Origin: Aquificaceae bacterium
GTDB taxonomy: Bacteria; Aquificota; Aquificia; Aquificales; Aquificaceae
Direction of reading: 5' to 3'
Length of the DNA: 64,000 nucleotides
Assembly: GCA_037481935.1 (NCBI GenBank)
Contig: JBBFKQ010000001.1
Location: forward strand, 18,741 to 82,740
Shown here: positions 1-12,699 of the stretch, one piece after another
How the letters are laid out: each line of letters opens with the position of its first letter
How positions within the stretch are numbered: position 1 is the stretch's first letter
The notes under the pieces: generated by a model
Database searches by the model: none
What the model saw: the letters and a program-made list of their open reading frames with translations, nothing else
What the model was told of the DNA's origin: nothing
Program-made: the position numbers and the translations under genes

Positions 1-448
1 GCTCTGGGTCGTCTACCATGTCGCACTTGTTCATAAAGACTACTATGTATGGCACGTTCACCTGACGGGCTAGCAATACGTGTTCTCTTGTCTGGGGCAT
101 GGGTCCGTCTGCTGCTGATACCACCAGTATTGCCCCGTCCATCTGTGCTGCTCCTGTTATCATGTTCTTTATGTAGTCTGCGTGTCCAGGACAGTCCACG
201 TGGGCATAGTGCCTCTTGGGTGTCTCGTATTCTACGTGTGTGATGTTTATGGTTATTCCCCTTTCCTTCTCTTCTGGTGCCTTGTCTATCTCCTCATACC
301 TCATGCACTTTGCCTTTCCTCCTGGCATGACCCCTGCTGCAAGCACACAGGTTATGGCTGAGGTGAGTGTAGACTTTCCGTGGTCCACGTGCCCTATGGT
401 GCCCACGTTCACATGCTCCTTTTCCCTTACAAACTTCTCCTTTGCCAT
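1..448 (-). CDS. tuf: Elongation factor Tu, first copy (partial, 3' part outside window)
   Basis: EF-Tu carries aminoacyl-tRNA to the ribosomal A site as a GTP complex. Only the N-terminal 149 codons are in the window. The GTPase signatures GHVDHGKST (residues 19-27), DCPGHADY and NKCDM are present. The start is fixed by a GGAGG site just upstream and by identity with the second copy at 16485-17702. It is the last gene of the str operon (rpsL-rpsG-fusA-tuf), 12 bp after fusA. Over the 448 shared bases I find only two differences from the other copy (positions 2 and 137), both synonymous, which points to gene conversion between the copies. Confidence 0.97.
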   Translation of the reverse strand, partial: MAKEKFVREKEHVNVGTIGHVDHGKSTLTSAITCVLAAGVMPGGKAKCMRYEEIDKAPEEKERGITINITHVEYETPKRHYAHVDCPGHADYIKNMITGAAQMDGAILVVSAADGPMPQTREHVLLARQVNVPYIVVFMNKCDMVDDPE

Positions 449-460
449 CGCCTTACCTCC

Positions 461-2545
461 TTATTTTGCTGCTAAGGTTCTTTCCCCAACTATCTGCTCT
501 GCTATGCTCTGGGGAACCTCATCGTAATGAGAAAATTTCATTATAAAGGTTCCTCTTCCCTGTGTCAAGCTCCTGAGTGTGGTGGCATAACCAAACATCT
601 CCGCAAGGGGCACGTATGCCCTTATGGCGGTTATTATGCCCTTGTTTTCCATACCCATGATTTTGCCGCGTCTTGAGTTGAGGTCTCCTATCACATCACC
701 CACATAATCCTCAGGTGTTTCCACTTCCACTTCCATTATGGGCTCAAGAAGAACAAGCCCCGCCTTCCTTGAAGCTTCTTTGAAGGCGAGAGAGCCAGCA
801 ATCTTGAAGGCCATCTCTGAAGAGTCCACCTCGTGGTAGGAACCATCAAAGAGTTTGACCTTTACGTCCACCACTGGATAACCAGCAAGCACACCGTTCT
901 GCATGGCCTCTTTTACGCCTTCTTCTACCGCAGGAATAAACTCCTTGGGTATTATTCCACCCACTATGGCGTTTTCAAAGATAAAGCCCTGACCCCTTTC
1001 AAGGGGTTCTATTTCTATGACTGCATGTCCATACTGACCCCTACCACCCGTCTGACGTATGAACTTACCCTCCGCCACCGCCTTACCCTTTATGGTCTCC
1101 TTGTAGGCAACCTGAGGCTTGCCTACGTTTACCTCAATACCGTATTCTCTCTTCATTCTGTCCACTATTATCTCAAGGTGAAGCTCTCCCATACCATGTA
1201 TGAGGGTCTGGCCAGTTTCCGGGTCTGCGCTTGCCTTGAAGGTGGGGTCTTCCTTCATAAACTTGTTTAGCACCTGAGACAGTTTTTCCTGGTCTTTCTT
1301 TGTTTTGGGCTCTATTGCCATAGATATAACAGGCTCTGGGAACTCTAACTTTTCAAGAAGTATGGGATGCTTTTCATCGCAGAGGGTGTCTCCAGTTGCC
1401 GCGTCCATTCCCACAGCAGCCACTATTTCACCAGCGGAGACTTCCTGCACATCTTCCCTTGAGTTGGCGTGCATGAGAAGAAGCCTTCCCACCCTTTCCT
1501 TCTTGTCCTTGGTGGCGTTGTAAACATAAGAACCTGCTGTGACCTTTCCAGAGAATACCCTGAAGTAGGTGAGCTGACCTGCGTATGGGTCGCTCATTAC
1601 CTTGAAGGCATAGGCACAGAAAGGCTCTTCATCAAGAGGTTTTCTTTCCTCTTCCTCTGAGGTTTTTGGGTTTATTCCGCGCACAGGTGGAACATCAAGG
1701 GGAGAGGGCAGGTAATCCAGAACTGCGTCCAGAAGGGGCTGAACACCCTTGTTCTTGAAGGCTGAACCGCAGAGGACTGGAACGAGCTCCTTGTTTATGG
1801 TTGCCTTCCTGAGGACCCTCTTGAGGTCCTGTGTGGGTATTTCCTCTCCCTCAAGGTATCTCATCATGAGCTCATCGTCCTTTTCCACGATAGCCTCCAC
1901 CATCTTTGCACGCCATTCCTGAGCCCTGTCAGCATACTCTGAAGGAATATCCACCACCTCATACTTTGCACCCAGGGTCTCCTCAAGCCAGATTATGGCC
2001 TTCATGTCCATGAGGTCCACCACGCCCTTAAACTGGTCCTCGGCACCTATGGGTATCTGGACTGCCACCGGCTTTATGCTGAGCTTTTTCTCTATCTCGT
2101 TGAAAACCCTGTAGAAGTCTGCACCCAGTCTGTCCAGCTTGTTTATAAAGGCGATTCTGGGAACACCAAACCTGTCTGCCCACCTCCAGTTTGCCTCCGA
2201 CTGGGGCTGGACACCTTCCACCGCTGAGAAGATGAAGATTATGCCATCCAGCACCTTCATGGAACGGACCACTTCCACCGAGAAGTCTACGTGCCCTGGC
2301 GTGTCTATGATGTTTATCTGATGGTCCTTCCAGTAGCAGGCGGTGGTTGCGGCGGTTATGGTTATGCCCCTTTCCCTCTCCTGAGGCATCCAGTCCATTG
2401 TGGCAGCACCCTCGTGCACCTCACCTATCTTGTAAGTTTTGCCCGTGTAATAGAGTATCCTTTCCGTAGTTGTGGTTTTACCTGCGTCTATGTGAGCCAC
2501 TATTCCTATGTTCCTGAGCCTTTCTATGGGAACAAGCCTTGCCAT
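461..2545 (-). CDS. fusA: Elongation factor G
   Basis: Translocase GTPase of the ribosome, 694 residues, the usual length. The P-loop AHIDAGKT lies at residues 17-24, followed by the switch motif DTPGHVDF and NKLDR. A longer frame starts ten codons upstream (2575), but the start at 2545 is preferred: GGAGG sits 5-6 nt ahead of it, and the protein then begins [12 protein letters not shown] as in other EF-Gs. The gene follows rpsG by 10 bp and precedes tuf by 12 bp in a classical str operon. Confidence 0.97.
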   Translation of the reverse strand: MARLVPIERLRNIGIVAHIDAGKTTTTERILYYTGKTYKIGEVHEGAATMDWMPQERERGITITAATTACYWKDHQINIIDTPGHVDFSVEVVRSMKVLDGIIFIFSAVEGVQPQSEANWRWADRFGVPRIAFINKLDRLGADFYRVFNEIEKKLSIKPVAVQIPIGAEDQFKGVVDLMDMKAIIWLEETLGAKYEVVDIPSEYADRAQEWRAKMVEAIVEKDDELMMRYLEGEEIPTQDLKRVLRKATINKELVPVLCGSAFKNKGVQPLLDAVLDYLPSPLDVPPVRGINPKTSEEEERKPLDEEPFCAYAFKVMSDPYAGQLTYFRVFSGKVTAGSYVYNATKDKKERVGRLLLMHANSREDVQEVSAGEIVAAVGMDAATGDTLCDEKHPILLEKLEFPEPVISMAIEPKTKKDQEKLSQVLNKFMKEDPTFKASADPETGQTLIHGMGELHLEIIVDRMKREYGIEVNVGKPQVAYKETIKGKAVAEGKFIRQTGGRGQYGHAVIEIEPLERGQGFIFENAIVGGIIPKEFIPAVEEGVKEAMQNGVLAGYPVVDVKVKLFDGSYHEVDSSEMAFKIAGSLAFKEASRKAGLVLLEPIMEVEVETPEDYVGDVIGDLNSRRGKIMGMENKGIITAIRAYVPLAEMFGYATTLRSLTQGRGTFIMKFSHYDEVPQSIAEQIVGERTLAAK

Positions 2546-2555
2546 GGGAACCTCC

Positions 2556-3038
2556 TTACCATCTGAAATGTGCAAAGACCTTGTTGGCCTCTGCCATCTT
2601 GTGGGTGTCTTCCTTTTTCTTTATGGCGCCACCCTTTTCCTGAAGAGCATCAAGAAGCTCAGCTTTTAGCCTTTCCACCATTGTGTAGCTTCCCCTGTGT
2701 TTTGACCTCTCCCTTGCAGACTGAACGAGCCACTTGAGGGCAAGGCTTACCTGTCTGCGGGGTGGAACCTCCACGGGAACCTGGTAGGTGGCACCACCTA
2801 CCCTTCTGGGACGCACTTCAAACTCTGGTTTTAACTTTTCCACCACCTTGTGAAGTAGCTCAACAGGATGCATGTTGACCTCTTTTGCTGCAGATTCAAG
2901 GGCGTTGTAGACTATCCACTCCGCCACAGACTTTTTGCCGCTTTCCATTACCTTGTTAATCAGCTTGTGGACTACAACATCCCCGTATTTGGGGTCTGGC
3001 GCTATCTCTCTTGCAGGAACTGGACCTTTCCTTGGCAT
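2556..3038 (-). CDS. rpsG: 30S ribosomal protein S7
   Basis: S7 is the primary assembly protein of the 30S head and binds the 3' major domain of 16S rRNA. The protein has 160 residues and starts [12 protein letters not shown]. The conserved stretch [17 protein letters not shown] is visible. The start codon shares one base with the rpsL stop (TAATG), with GGAGG upstream inside rpsL, so the two genes are translationally coupled. Confidence 0.97.
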   Translation of the reverse strand: MPRKGPVPAREIAPDPKYGDVVVHKLINKVMESGKKSVAEWIVYNALESAAKEVNMHPVELLHKVVEKLKPEFEVRPRRVGGATYQVPVEVPPRRQVSLALKWLVQSARERSKHRGSYTMVERLKAELLDALQEKGGAIKKKEDTHKMAEANKVFAHFRW

Positions 3039-3445
3039 TACTTCTTACCTCCCTTTGCCTGAGCCTGTTGACCGGGTTTTGGCCTCTTGGCTCCATACTT
3101 TGACCTTGATTGTCTCCTGTTTGCCACTCCGGCAGTATCCAGGGCACCTCTCACCACCTTGTATCTTACTCCGGGCAGGTCCTTTACCCTTCCACCCCTC
3201 ACAAGAACAAGAGAGTGCTCCTGAAGGTTGTGTCCCTCACCCGGTATGTAGGCAGTAACCTCAATGCCGTTTGATAGTCTGACCCTGGTAACCTTTCTCA
3301 GGGCTGAGTTGGGCTTTTTGGGGGTTACCGTGTAAACCCTCACGCAGACTCCTCTCTTCTGAGGGTTGCCCTGAAGTGCGGGGGCCTTGCTCTTCTTTTT
3401 TCTCGCTTCCCTACCTTGCTTCACAAGCTGGTTTATGGTAGGCAT
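3038..3445 (-). CDS. rpsL: 30S ribosomal protein S12
   Basis: S12 lies at the decoding centre. The protein has 135 residues, with the typical N-terminus [12 protein letters not shown] and the decoding loop [12 protein letters not shown], whose lysine is the classical streptomycin site, followed by the PGVRYK loop. AGGAGG lies upstream of the start. The gene follows rpoC by only 24 bp with no visible promoter or terminator, so the str genes here appear to be a continuation of the rpoBC operon. The C-terminal tail is rich in Lys, Gly and Gln ([13 protein letters not shown]). Confidence 0.97.
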   Translation of the reverse strand: MPTINQLVKQGREARKKKSKAPALQGNPQKRGVCVRVYTVTPKKPNSALRKVTRVRLSNGIEVTAYIPGEGHNLQEHSLVLVRGGRVKDLPGVRYKVVRGALDTAGVANRRQSRSKYGAKRPKPGQQAQAKGGKK

Positions 3446-3469
3446 ACCTGAAACCTCCTAAGCCAATTA

Positions 3470-6400
3470 TTATAGCACATCTTTCAAAACTTTTGCCTTC
3501 TCTTCTTCAAGCACCTCTACCTCTGCATATTCCCACAGACCTGTTCCTGCAGGTATGAGGTTTCCTATTATCACGTTTTCCTTTATACCTCTCAGGTCGT
3601 CCACCTTCCCTTCGCAGGCAGCATCTGTGAGGACCTTTGTGGTTTCCTGGAAGGAGGCTGAAGATATCCAGCTTCTGGAAGTAAGGGCTGCCTTTGATAT
3701 GCCCACGAGGATGGGCTCCGCCTTTGGTATCTTGCCTCCTTCCTCCCTTATTCTCTCTATCTCTTGCTGAAGCTCTTCCACTTCCACTTCCTCGTTCATT
3801 AGAAATCTGCTGTCGCCCGGGTCCACTATGCGTCTGCGTCTGAGCATCTGGCGTATGATTATCTCAAAGTGCTTGTCGTTTATGTCCACTCCCTGAAGCC
3901 TGTAAACCATCTGAACCTCTTTCAGGAGAAACCTCTGAAGCTCCTCCACGCCCTTTATCCTGAGTATTTCCTCTGGGACAGGTGTTCCATCGGTAAGTGG
4001 GTCTCCGGCGTTTACAAGGTCTCCATTCTTCACGAGAAGATGTTTACCCTTGGGCACAAAGTATTCCTTCTGAAGACCAGTTTCCCTGTTATAAACCACA
4101 ACCCTGTAACCCCTTCCCTTTATCCGGACCTGTCCTTCTATCTCTGCCTCTATGCGGTCTGTTATCTTCGTTCCCTTCTGCACATACTGTCCGTGGCTCA
4201 CAAGGATGTATTCGTCCTTCTTTATGTCATACTTTCTTGTCTCGCCGGTTCTGGGGTTAAAGACTATAACCTCGTCTGCATCCTCAAAGATTCTCACAAT
4301 GCCGTCAATCTCCGTCAGGATAGCGGGGTTTTTGGGCCTTCTTGCCTCAAAGAGCTCCTCAACTCTGGGAAGACCTCCCACTATGTCTCGCACCTTTGCC
4401 ATTTCCTTTGGAATGCGTGCCAGCACATCTCCTGGCTGAACCATGTAGTCTTTAACCACATAATACTTGTGCTGTATCTCTGTTCCCTCAGACTCACTGC
4501 AGGTTGGACATACCACCCATTCAAAACTTACCCTCTCTGCAGGCACGTTGAGTATGGAGTTGACTGGAAGGTCGTAGGAAACCTCTCTTCCATCCTCTGT
4601 GTGGACCACTATCTTTGGCGTGTGGAGCATAGCATCTTTGGGTCTCGTGAAGGAGACTATGGTGGAGGTTTTGCCGGTAAGGGGGTCTCTCTCTTCCTTT
4701 ACTGTTATGTCAAGGGCTATGTCCTTGAACTCAACCCTTCCAGGTTCCTCTGCGATTATGAAGGTGTTGAAGGGGTCCCACTCTGCAAGGAGGGTATTTT
4801 CTGAGACTTCTTTTCCTTCTTCCGCAAGTATGCTGGCTCCGTATGGCACCGCGTGACGCTCCACCATCCTTCCCTCGGAGTCCAGTATACCTATTGCACC
4901 ATCCTTGGATATGTTTATCCTCTTTCCTTCTCTGTTGGTTATGAGCCTTATGTTGTAATATCTGACCACTCCTGCCTTCTCGTTGAAGAGTTCACCCTTC
5001 ACCCTCTCAGCTACGGCGGCACCACCTATGTGGAAGGTTCTCATGGTAAGCTGTGTTCCTGGCTCTCCTATGGACTGGGCTGCTATTATTCCCACCGCCT
5101 CACCCACGTCCACCAGCTTCCTCTGGGAAAGGTCCCATCCGTAGCACATGGCACATATGCCATGCTGGGACTCACAGGTGAGGGAAGACCTGACCATAAC
5201 CCTTTCTATTCCTGCATGCACTATCCTGTCCGCAAGCTCCTCGTCCACAATTTGGTTCCTCTGGGCTATCGCCTCACCCGTGTAAGGGTCAAACACATCC
5301 TCTGCAAGGGTCCTACCTATTATCCTGTCCTTGAGGGATACCTTTTCTTCACCCCCCTCCACTATGGGCTCCATAACTATGCCCCTGTATGTTCCACAGT
5401 CTTTCTCCACTATGGTTATGTCCTGTGCCACATCCACAAGCCTTCTTGTAAGGTATCCTGCAAAGGCGGTCTTGAGTGCAGTATCTGCAAGGCCCTTTCT
5501 GGCTCCGTAGGTGGAGATGAAGTATTCAAGCACGGAAAGGCCCTCTCTGAAGTTGGATACAATTGGTGTCTCTATGAACTCTCCCGTATGCTTTGCCATG
5601 AGGCCCCTCATGGCAGCAAGCTGTCTTATCTGGTCCCTGTTTCCACGGGCTCCAGAGTTTGCCATCATGTATATGGGGTTGAATATGCCCGTGTATACCT
5701 TTTCCCCCTCTCTTCTCGTGCTTTTTTCTATCTCCTCAAACATAGCCTTTGAGACCCTGTCCGTTATCTCAGACCAGAGGTCAATTATCCTGTTATAGCG
5801 CTCCTTTGCAGTTATTATGCCGTTCCTGTGAAGCTCTGCGATTTCGTCTGTCTGTTCAAAAGCCTGAGAGAGAACCTCCTTCTTTACACCCGGAATCTGA
5901 AGGTCTTCAACACCTATGGATACCGCAGCCCTCGTGGCAATGTTATAGCCGAGCTCTTTCAGATCATCGAGGAACCTGGCGGTTCTTTCAGTACCGTATC
6001 TGTTGTATATGCTTGCTATGAGCTTGGAGACCTTTTTCTTGTCCATGGGCTCGTTTACAAAGGGATGTCCTTCTGGTAGTATGCTGTTGAAGAGAACCCT
6101 ACCAGGGGTTGTCTCGACAAGCTTTCCATCCTCAAGCCTGAGTTTTATGCGGGCGTGCATGTCCACTCTCTTGTTTTCAAGAGCAAGAAGCACCTCCTCT
6201 CTGCTGAAGAAAAGCTTGCCCTCACCCTTCACTCCAGATATCTCCTGAGTCATGTAGTAAACGCCCAGTATCATATCCTGAGAGGGCATGGTTATGGGCT
6301 TGCCATGTGCTGGGGAGAGTATGTTCTGGGTGGAGAGCATAAGAATGTAGGCTTCAAGCTGTGCTGTAATCCCCAGAGGAACATGCACCGCCATCTGGTC

Positions 6401-8167
6401 CCCATCAAAGTCCGCATTAAAGGGAGGACACACTAGAGGATGAAGTTGTATGGCTTTTCCATCCACAAGGACTGGCTCAAAGGCCTGTATGGACATTCTG
6501 TGAAGGGTTGGTGCACGGTTAAGGAGAACTGGATGCTGTTTTACCACTTCCTCCAGGCACTCCCAGACCTCTGGCGTCTTCTGGTCCACAAGCTTCTTGG
6601 CGTTCTTTATGGAAGTTGCGTAGCCCTTTTCCTCAAGCCTTCTGTAAACAAAGGGCTTGAAGAGCTCAAGGGCCATTATTCTGGGGAGACCGCACTGGTG
6701 CATCTTGAGCTCTGGACCTACCACTATGACGCTTCTTCCCGAGTAGTCAACCCTTTTACCAAGCAGGTTCTGCCTGAAGCGCCCCTGCTTACCCCTCAGG
6801 TAATCTGATAGGGACTTGAGAGCCCTTCCGTTCTGGGTAACGACCCTTCCACGCTTTCCGTTGTCAATGAGGGCGGAGACCACCTCCTGAAGCATCCTCT
6901 TTTCGTTCCTTATGATTATCTCGGGTGCATCAAGCTCTATGAGCCTCCTTAACCTGTTGTTGCGGTTTATGATTCTTCTGTAGAGGTCATTGAGGTCCGA
7001 TGTGGCAAAACGCCCGCCATCAAGGGCAACCAGTGGTCTGAGCTCTGGTGGAAGAACAGGGAGCACCTCAAGTATCATCCACTCTGGCCTGCTACCGCTC
7101 TTTATAAAGTCCTCCACAAGCTTGAGGACCCTCAGTATCTTTTTTACCTTTGATTCTGAAACCTCTTTCAGGACCGCGCTCCTTATGTCACCCTTTATCT
7201 TCTCAAATACAGGGAGGTCCTTTTTCTTTTGACGGAGTTTTTCATAATAGGACTGAATAGCCTCTCTTCCCGTCATGAAGCCCTCTGCAGGCTCCTGAGA
7301 AAGGCTACCGCTTTCAGGGTCAAGGTAAAGCTTTTCGCATATGATATTATGCAGAACCTCATTGAGCGCCATACCCTCGGGAGCCTTGATGTCTGCACCA
7401 TACAGGCTCAGGTCTTCCGCCAGCACCCTGACCATACGCTCGTAAAGCTTTCTGTACCTGTTAAAGAGCTCCTCTGAAAGGTCCTCATAACCCAGACTGT
7501 AGGGCCTTATCTCCTCCCTGAGCTTCTTTGCATAGGTTTCAAGGTCAAGGGAAGAAAGAATTTTCTTTATTATTTCAGCACCCATACCCCCTTCATACTT
7601 GTGCTCCAGGCTTGTTGCAAACTCGGCGTTGTAAGTATCCTCATCCACCACATGGAGCCGGACAAACCTCGTGTTGCCCATATCATCCTTTAGGGGAAGG
7701 GTATCTTCCTGCTGGGCAAAGGCCCTTTCTTCTTCCTCGTTCATGGGATACTCTATAACCAGATAGGACTCAAAGTAGATAACCCTTTCCACATCCCTTA
7801 CAGAAAGACCCATTAGGGTGGCTATTTTTGAGGGTGTGCTTTTGAGAAACCATATGTGGGCTACAGGTGCAGCAAGGTCTATGTGTCCGAATCTCTTCCT
7901 CCTTACGTAGGATTTTGTAACCTCAACACCGCATCTGTCGCATATAGTGCCCTCAAAACGCTTGCCCCTGTATTTTCCACACAGGCACTCGTAATCCTTT
8001 ATTGGACCGAATATCTTGGCACAGAATAGTCCATCCTTTTCAGGCTTGTGGGTTCTGTAGTTTATGGTTTCTGGCTTTTTCACCTCCCCATAGCTCCAGC
8101 TCCTTATCTCCTCAGGAGAGGCGAGCATGAGCTTTATTCTTTCAAAGGGGAGAAGTCCTTTCCTCAT
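3470..8167 (-). CDS. rpoC: DNA-directed RNA polymerase subunit beta'
   Basis: Catalytic beta' subunit of RNA polymerase, 1565 residues. The N-terminal zinc site is formed by Cys 61, 63, 76 and 79. The Mg-binding NADFDGDQ motif is at residues 584-591. A second Cys cluster ([17 protein letters not shown]) is in the C-terminal half, and the C-terminal bridge-helix/jaw segments are intact. Its ATG overlaps the rpoB stop in an ATGA, so it is translationally coupled to rpoB. The length is larger than the E. coli protein, consistent with lineage-specific insertions. Confidence 0.98.
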   Translation of the reverse strand: MRKGLLPFERIKLMLASPEEIRSWSYGEVKKPETINYRTHKPEKDGLFCAKIFGPIKDYECLCGKYRGKRFEGTICDRCGVEVTKSYVRRKRFGHIDLAAPVAHIWFLKSTPSKIATLMGLSVRDVERVIYFESYLVIEYPMNEEEERAFAQQEDTLPLKDDMGNTRFVRLHVVDEDTYNAEFATSLEHKYEGGMGAEIIKKILSSLDLETYAKKLREEIRPYSLGYEDLSEELFNRYRKLYERMVRVLAEDLSLYGADIKAPEGMALNEVLHNIICEKLYLDPESGSLSQEPAEGFMTGREAIQSYYEKLRQKKKDLPVFEKIKGDIRSAVLKEVSESKVKKILRVLKLVEDFIKSGSRPEWMILEVLPVLPPELRPLVALDGGRFATSDLNDLYRRIINRNNRLRRLIELDAPEIIIRNEKRMLQEVVSALIDNGKRGRVVTQNGRALKSLSDYLRGKQGRFRQNLLGKRVDYSGRSVIVVGPELKMHQCGLPRIMALELFKPFVYRRLEEKGYATSIKNAKKLVDQKTPEVWECLEEVVKQHPVLLNRAPTLHRMSIQAFEPVLVDGKAIQLHPLVCPPFNADFDGDQMAVHVPLGITAQLEAYILMLSTQNILSPAHGKPITMPSQDMILGVYYMTQEISGVKGEGKLFFSREEVLLALENKRVDMHARIKLRLEDGKLVETTPGRVLFNSILPEGHPFVNEPMDKKKVSKLIASIYNRYGTERTARFLDDLKELGYNIATRAAVSIGVEDLQIPGVKKEVLSQAFEQTDEIAELHRNGIITAKERYNRIIDLWSEITDRVSKAMFEEIEKSTRREGEKVYTGIFNPIYMMANSGARGNRDQIRQLAAMRGLMAKHTGEFIETPIVSNFREGLSVLEYFISTYGARKGLADTALKTAFAGYLTRRLVDVAQDITIVEKDCGTYRGIVMEPIVEGGEEKVSLKDRIIGRTLAEDVFDPYTGEAIAQRNQIVDEELADRIVHAGIERVMVRSSLTCESQHGICAMCYGWDLSQRKLVDVGEAVGIIAAQSIGEPGTQLTMRTFHIGGAAVAERVKGELFNEKAGVVRYYNIRLITNREGKRINISKDGAIGILDSEGRMVERHAVPYGASILAEEGKEVSENTLLAEWDPFNTFIIAEEPGRVEFKDIALDITVKEERDPLTGKTSTIVSFTRPKDAMLHTPKIVVHTEDGREVSYDLPVNSILNVPAERVSFEWVVCPTCSESEGTEIQHKYYVVKDYMVQPGDVLARIPKEMAKVRDIVGGLPRVEELFEARRPKNPAILTEIDGIVRIFEDADEVIVFNPRTGETRKYDIKKDEYILVSHGQYVQKGTKITDRIEAEIEGQVRIKGRGYRVVVYNRETGLQKEYFVPKGKHLLVKNGDLVNAGDPLTDGTPVPEEILRIKGVEELQRFLLKEVQMVYRLQGVDINDKHFEIIIRQMLRRRRIVDPGDSRFLMNEEVEVEELQQEIERIREEGGKIPKAEPILVGISKAALTSRSWISSASFQETTKVLTDAACEGKVDDLRGIKENVIIGNLIPAGTGLWEYAEVEVLEEEKAKVLKDVL

Positions 8168-11100
8168 GGTTGTTCCTCCTCAACTTCTATCTGGTCACAG
8201 GGCATTACTGCCCCGTTCTCACACCTCACATCCAGCCCGAGGGCTTTCAGCTCACGCACAAGCACTCTGAAGGACTCCGGCACTCCTGGCTGGTATATGT
8301 ATCTGCCCTTTACTATGGACTCGTAGACCTTTGTCCTTCCCTCTATATCGTCGGATTTGACGGTAAGCATCTCCTGGAGGGTATGTGCTGCACCGTGTGC
8401 CTCAAGAGCCCACACCTCCATCTCTCCAAGTCTCTGACCACCAAACTGGGCTCTACCACCGAGAGGCTGCTGGGTCACCAGCGAGTAGGGTCCCGTGCTT
8501 CTTGCATGTATCTTGTCGTCCACCATATGAATGAGCTTGAGCATGTGCATGTATCCAACGGTGACCCTCATGTCAAAAGGCTCTCCAGTCCTTCCATCGT
8601 AGAGCACTGTCTTGCCATCTTCAGGAAGACCTGCCATCCTGAGGAGCTCCCTTATGTGCTCCTCGCTTGCACCCTCAAAGGCGGAGGTTGCCATGGGCAC
8701 GCCCCTTTCTGCATAGAGGTTAATAACCTCCTCAAAGCTCTCTTCCTCCAGACCTTGCAGAAATTCTTCCACATACTTCTGGTTTTCACCCTTCACATCA
8801 CCCACTGCGTAAATCTCCTTGAGAAAGTCTATGAGCTCCTGTTTCTCTGCACCCTCTTCAACAAGCTCTCTGAGCCTTTTGCCCAGCTCTCTGGAGGCCC
8901 AGCCAAGATGAGTTTCCAGTATCTGTCCCACGTTCATACGGGAGGGAACACCAAGGGGATTTAGCACCACGTCAACCGGGGTTCCATCCTCAAGAAAGGG
9001 CATGTCCTCCACAGGAAGAACCACAGATATGACGCCCTTGTTCCCATGCCTTCCTGCCATCTTATCGCCAACTTTTATCTTCCTCTTCTGGGCTATGTAT
9101 ACCTTTACGAGGGTATTTACGCCTGGTGGTAGCTCACTTCTTTTGCCTATGGACTCCATCTTGTCCTCGTATAGTTTTGAAACCATATCCACCTGGAAGC
9201 GGGTTCTTTCCCTCAGGTCGTTTATCCTTCTGCACAGTTCCTCATCTTCAAAGAGGTTTTCCGGCTTGGTTATGATGTAGTTGAGCAGCGCTTCAAACAC
9301 CTGTTCGTCCACCACAGTGCCCGGTCTGTATACCTTCTTCTTGACAGTTATCTCCTTATCAAGCTTTTTGCCCAGCACGAGGTCCTTTACTATTCGGTTT
9401 CTCCCCTCAACTATGAGCCTCTTTTTCTTCTCAAGCTCCCTTTCAAGCTCTTCCCTTTCAGCTCTCTCCACGTGCTCTGCAAGGTAGTTTCTTCTCTCTC
9501 CGGTCTTTCTTACAAAGACCTTCACATCAACCACCACACCTTCCACACCCGGAGGACATCTCAGCGAGGAGTCTTTCACATCCCTTGATTTCTCACCAAA
9601 TATGGCCTGAAGGAGCTTCTCCTCTGGCGTTAGCTGAGCTTCTCCTTTTGGAGTTACCTTTCCAACCAGTATATCACCGGGCTTTACGTAGGTCCCCAGC
9701 TTTACTATTCCGAATTCGTCCAGGTGAGATAGCAACCTCTCAGGAATCCCCGGTATTTGACGGGTTATCTCCTCGTTTCCAATCTTTGTCTCCCTTGCTT
9801 CCACTTCCAGCTCCTCTATGTGTATGGAGGTGTAAACATCTTCTTTCACAAGCCTTTCTGATATGACTATGGCGTCTTCAAAGTTGTATCCCCTCCATGG
9901 CATAAAGGCAACAAGCACATCTTTGCCCAGAGCAAGCTCTCCCCTGAAAGTGGACTGACCATCCGCAAGGAGGTCTCCCTTCTGGACCTTCTGTCCCTTT
10001 ACCACAAGAGGTCTCTGATTGACGCAAGTGTTCTGGTTTGTCCTTTCAAACTTCTTGAGCTCATAAAGGTCTATACCTATGTCAGTAGGGTCGGCAAAGT
10101 TTATCTCCTCAGGGTTTACCCTTATGATTATCCTTCTAGAGTCCACTTCCTCCACATGGCCGCCCCTCCTGGCCACAACCACTGCACCGCTGTCAAAGGC
10201 CACCTTCTTTTCCATACCGGTGCCTATAAGAGGAGAAGAGGTAAACATGAGAGGGACGGCCTGTCTCTGCATGTTGGAGCCCATGAGGGCTCTGTTGGCA
10301 TCGTCGTGCTCAAGGAAGGGTATCAGAGAGGCGGACACGGATATGACCTGCCTTGGTGAGACATCCATGTAGTGAACCTGCTCAGGCTTTACTATCTGTA
10401 TGTCATTTCTGTAGCGCACATAAACTCTATCGCTGAGGATTCTACCTTCGCTGTCTGTGGGTGTGTGCTGGGCTATGACAAAGTTTTCCTCCTCGTAGGC
10501 GGCCAGGTGTTCCACCTTATCGGTTACTATTCCCTTTTCCACCTTCCTGTAGGGAGTCACGATAAAGCCGTATTCGTTTGTCTGGGCATAAACGGTAAGG
10601 GAAGTCACCAGTCCTATGTTCTGACCCTCTGGAGTTTCAATGGGGCAAATCCTTCCGTAGTGGGATGGATGAACGTCTCTTATCTCAAACTTTGCACTCT
10701 CCCTTGTAAGTCCACCCGGTCCGAGGGCGGAGAGCCTCCTCTTGTGCGTAAGTGCTGAGAGGGGGTTTGTGTTGTCAAGATACTGAGAGAGCATACCACC
10801 CTTGAGAAACTCATAGAGAGAGCTTGTGAGATACCTGGGGTTGAGAAGGTCCTGAGGCTTGAGATTTGGGTCTTCTGGGTTTGCAACGGTGCACCTGTCC
10901 CTGAAGAACTTTTCCATGCGGGCTATGCCTATTCTTGCCTGATTTTCCAGCAGCTCGCCCACAGCCCTTATCCTTCTGTTTCCAAGGTAGGCTATGTCAT
11001 CCTTTTTCTCCCTTCCGTATCTGAGGTTTATTAGATACTTTATGGTGTTCACAAGGTCAAGGGCATTCAGAAACCTTGCCTGTCCTTCTGTGTAATCCTT

Positions 11101-12570
11101 TACCTTTACACTGTCCTTTTGTTTGAAAATCTCGGAGAGTATTTCCTCAGTGAGCGGTGTGCCGGCCCTGAAATCGCCCACGTCTTCTGCAAGAGCAAGA
11201 TGAGGAAGTTCTGAGAGCCTTTCAAGGTCTGCAGGCCTTAGCTCTTTGGGAACTCTGTAAACCTTTGCATTGAGCTTTACCCTTCCCACCTTTGAAAGGT
11301 CATACCTGGTGAGGTCTCTAAAATACAGGTCAAAGTGGGACCTTGCCCTGCTTATGAGGTGTTCAAGCTCCATCACCATGGGCTCCACAGCCCTGAGCTT
11401 TTTGTATATGTCCACAAGGGCGTAGTCTCTTAGGGTAAACCTTGCAGGTATCTTGAGGGGGCTTCTCTTGTCCTGGTCTTTGGGTGCAGTTTCTGCCACG
11501 AGGGTCTCTATAAGTATCTTTCCGTATGGGCTTTTGACAGCGCTTTCCCTAGGGACTGCCGAAATAAGGTCTATTTTTATTCTCTCATCCTTAAGAAGTC
11601 TTTCAAGCTGAGAGAGTTCCTCAATAAACCTCTCCTCAAGTATGTCCTCTTCCACGCCTCTATCTTCCACCTTTGCCCTGTAGCGCAGAATGGCAAAAAG
11701 GTAGAAGCCTTCAAGGTCTTCAAGCCTGAACTCCTCACCTGTATCTCTGTCAAATATTACACCATTCTGCACAAAGAAAGCCCTTGCATCCGGATAGAAG
11801 GGCTTCAGGATGTCATAGGCGGTTTCAAGACCAAGAGCCCTGAGAACAAAGGTTCCACCAACCTTCCTTCTGTCTATCCTTGAAGAGAGTATGTCGGTGG
11901 TGCTGGAAAGCTCAAACTCAACCCTTGGTCCCTTGTCGGGTATGATGCTTGCCCTGTATATCATCCGGATTATGGTTGTCTCCTTCTGACGCTCTTCTTT
12001 TTCCTCAAAGAAAACGCCAGGGGAGCGTATGAGCTGGCTTACCACGATTCTCTCACTGCCGTTTATAATAAATGAGCCCGTCTGCGTCATCATGGGCACT
12101 TCGCCGAAGTATACCTTCCTGGGCTCACCCACCCTCTCACCCTTCTTCGTCTTTGTCCTGAGTCTTACCATCACCCTGAGAGGTATGGAATAGGTAAAGC
12201 CCTTTACCTTACACTCTTCCTCCGTATACTTCTCCTTGTGCACCAGCAGAGTCCCACACTTTGGACAGTTAACCCCATAACCTCCCAGAAAGCTCTGGTC
12301 TGTGTAGGCCTTGTAGCCACACCTGTTGCACTCCCAGTCTCCCACCTCGTAGCCCAGATACTCAAGATTTATCTTCTCATCAGGGTCCTTAAAAGGGAAA
12401 GAGGTAGAAAACACATACTCAAGACCTTTCTGCTCCCTGCTGGTGGGAGGAGTGTAAAACTGGAGGAAGGTTTCAAAGGATTCCTTTGGAAGGAAAAGCA
12501 GGTTTGGCGGACTGACAAGCTCTTCCCTTCTACCAAAGAACTTTCTTGGTAAGGGCATATTTTTTCTCAT
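8164..12570 (-). CDS. rpoB: DNA-directed RNA polymerase subunit beta, with an N-terminal zinc-ribbon insertion
   Basis: Beta subunit, 1468 residues, with conserved rifampicin-pocket and catalytic regions (for example [36 protein letters not shown]). Unusual feature: at residues 81-105 there is a CX2C-X17-CX2C module (Cys 81, 84, 102, 105) between the segment matching 'YELG' and the conserved '[11 protein letters not shown]' stretch. It reads as a zinc ribbon inserted in the beta1 lobe. The start at 12570 is supported by GAGGG about 8 nt upstream; the Met at codon 5 has no such site. The gene has its own consensus promoter at 12603-12631. Confidence 0.98.
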   Translation of the reverse strand: MRKNMPLPRKFFGRREELVSPPNLLFLPKESFETFLQFYTPPTSREQKGLEYVFSTSFPFKDPDEKINLEYLGYEVGDWECNRCGYKAYTDQSFLGGYGVNCPKCGTLLVHKEKYTEEECKVKGFTYSIPLRVMVRLRTKTKKGERVGEPRKVYFGEVPMMTQTGSFIINGSERIVVSQLIRSPGVFFEEKEERQKETTIIRMIYRASIIPDKGPRVEFELSSTTDILSSRIDRRKVGGTFVLRALGLETAYDILKPFYPDARAFFVQNGVIFDRDTGEEFRLEDLEGFYLFAILRYRAKVEDRGVEEDILEERFIEELSQLERLLKDERIKIDLISAVPRESAVKSPYGKILIETLVAETAPKDQDKRSPLKIPARFTLRDYALVDIYKKLRAVEPMVMELEHLISRARSHFDLYFRDLTRYDLSKVGRVKLNAKVYRVPKELRPADLERLSELPHLALAEDVGDFRAGTPLTEEILSEIFKQKDSVKVKDYTEGQARFLNALDLVNTIKYLINLRYGREKKDDIAYLGNRRIRAVGELLENQARIGIARMEKFFRDRCTVANPEDPNLKPQDLLNPRYLTSSLYEFLKGGMLSQYLDNTNPLSALTHKRRLSALGPGGLTRESAKFEIRDVHPSHYGRICPIETPEGQNIGLVTSLTVYAQTNEYGFIVTPYRKVEKGIVTDKVEHLAAYEEENFVIAQHTPTDSEGRILSDRVYVRYRNDIQIVKPEQVHYMDVSPRQVISVSASLIPFLEHDDANRALMGSNMQRQAVPLMFTSSPLIGTGMEKKVAFDSGAVVVARRGGHVEEVDSRRIIIRVNPEEINFADPTDIGIDLYELKKFERTNQNTCVNQRPLVVKGQKVQKGDLLADGQSTFRGELALGKDVLVAFMPWRGYNFEDAIVISERLVKEDVYTSIHIEELEVEARETKIGNEEITRQIPGIPERLLSHLDEFGIVKLGTYVKPGDILVGKVTPKGEAQLTPEEKLLQAIFGEKSRDVKDSSLRCPPGVEGVVVDVKVFVRKTGERRNYLAEHVERAEREELERELEKKKRLIVEGRNRIVKDLVLGKKLDKEITVKKKVYRPGTVVDEQVFEALLNYIITKPENLFEDEELCRRINDLRERTRFQVDMVSKLYEDKMESIGKRSELPPGVNTLVKVYIAQKRKIKVGDKMAGRHGNKGVISVVLPVEDMPFLEDGTPVDVVLNPLGVPSRMNVGQILETHLGWASRELGKRLRELVEEGAEKQELIDFLKEIYAVGDVKGENQKYVEEFLQGLEEESFEEVINLYAERGVPMATSAFEGASEEHIRELLRMAGLPEDGKTVLYDGRTGEPFDMRVTVGYMHMLKLIHMVDDKIHARSTGPYSLVTQQPLGGRAQFGGQRLGEMEVWALEAHGAAHTLQEMLTVKSDDIEGRTKVYESIVKGRYIYQPGVPESFRVLVRELKALGLDVRCENGAVMPCDQIEVEEEQP

Positions 12571-12602
12571 CTTTCAACCCTCTAAGATAGGATAAACTTA
12601 TA

Positions 12603-12631
12603 ATTATACACCGGTATTCTAAAGCTGTCAA
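12603..12631 (-). promoter_or_regulatory. Consensus sigma-70 promoter for rpoB
   Basis: On the minus strand TTGACA (12631-12626), a 17-bp spacer and TATAAT (12608-12603) match the consensus at all twelve positions. The predicted start is near 12596, giving a leader of about 25 nt with a GAGGG site. It lies directly after the rplL attenuator hairpin, so rpoBC can be transcribed independently of the ribosomal protein genes. Confidence 0.9.
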
Positions 12632-12632
12632 C

Positions 12633-12667
12633 ACAAAAACAAAATACCCCCTGCATACACAGGGGGT
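12633..12667 (-). terminator. Intrinsic terminator / attenuator between rplL and rpoB
   Basis: The minus strand reads ACCCCCTG, a 6-nt loop and CAGGGGGT (an 8-bp perfect stem, 12646-12667) followed by a T-rich run (TATTTTGTTTTT). It sits in the same place as the partial terminator between rplL and rpoB in E. coli. Its T-tract ends at the -35 box of the rpoB promoter, so termination and re-initiation are back to back. Confidence 0.85.
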
Positions 12668-12699
12668 GAGCCTTATAAAACCCTCTCATAAGGATGAGT

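Noticed and set aside
3869-4804. Long open frame (311 codons) on the plus strand
   Set aside because: It is antisense to rpoC, has no ribosome-binding site or recognisable protein, and such frames arise from the strong codon bias of the real gene. The same applies to other long antisense frames over rpoB, rpoC, fusA and the ribosomal genes.
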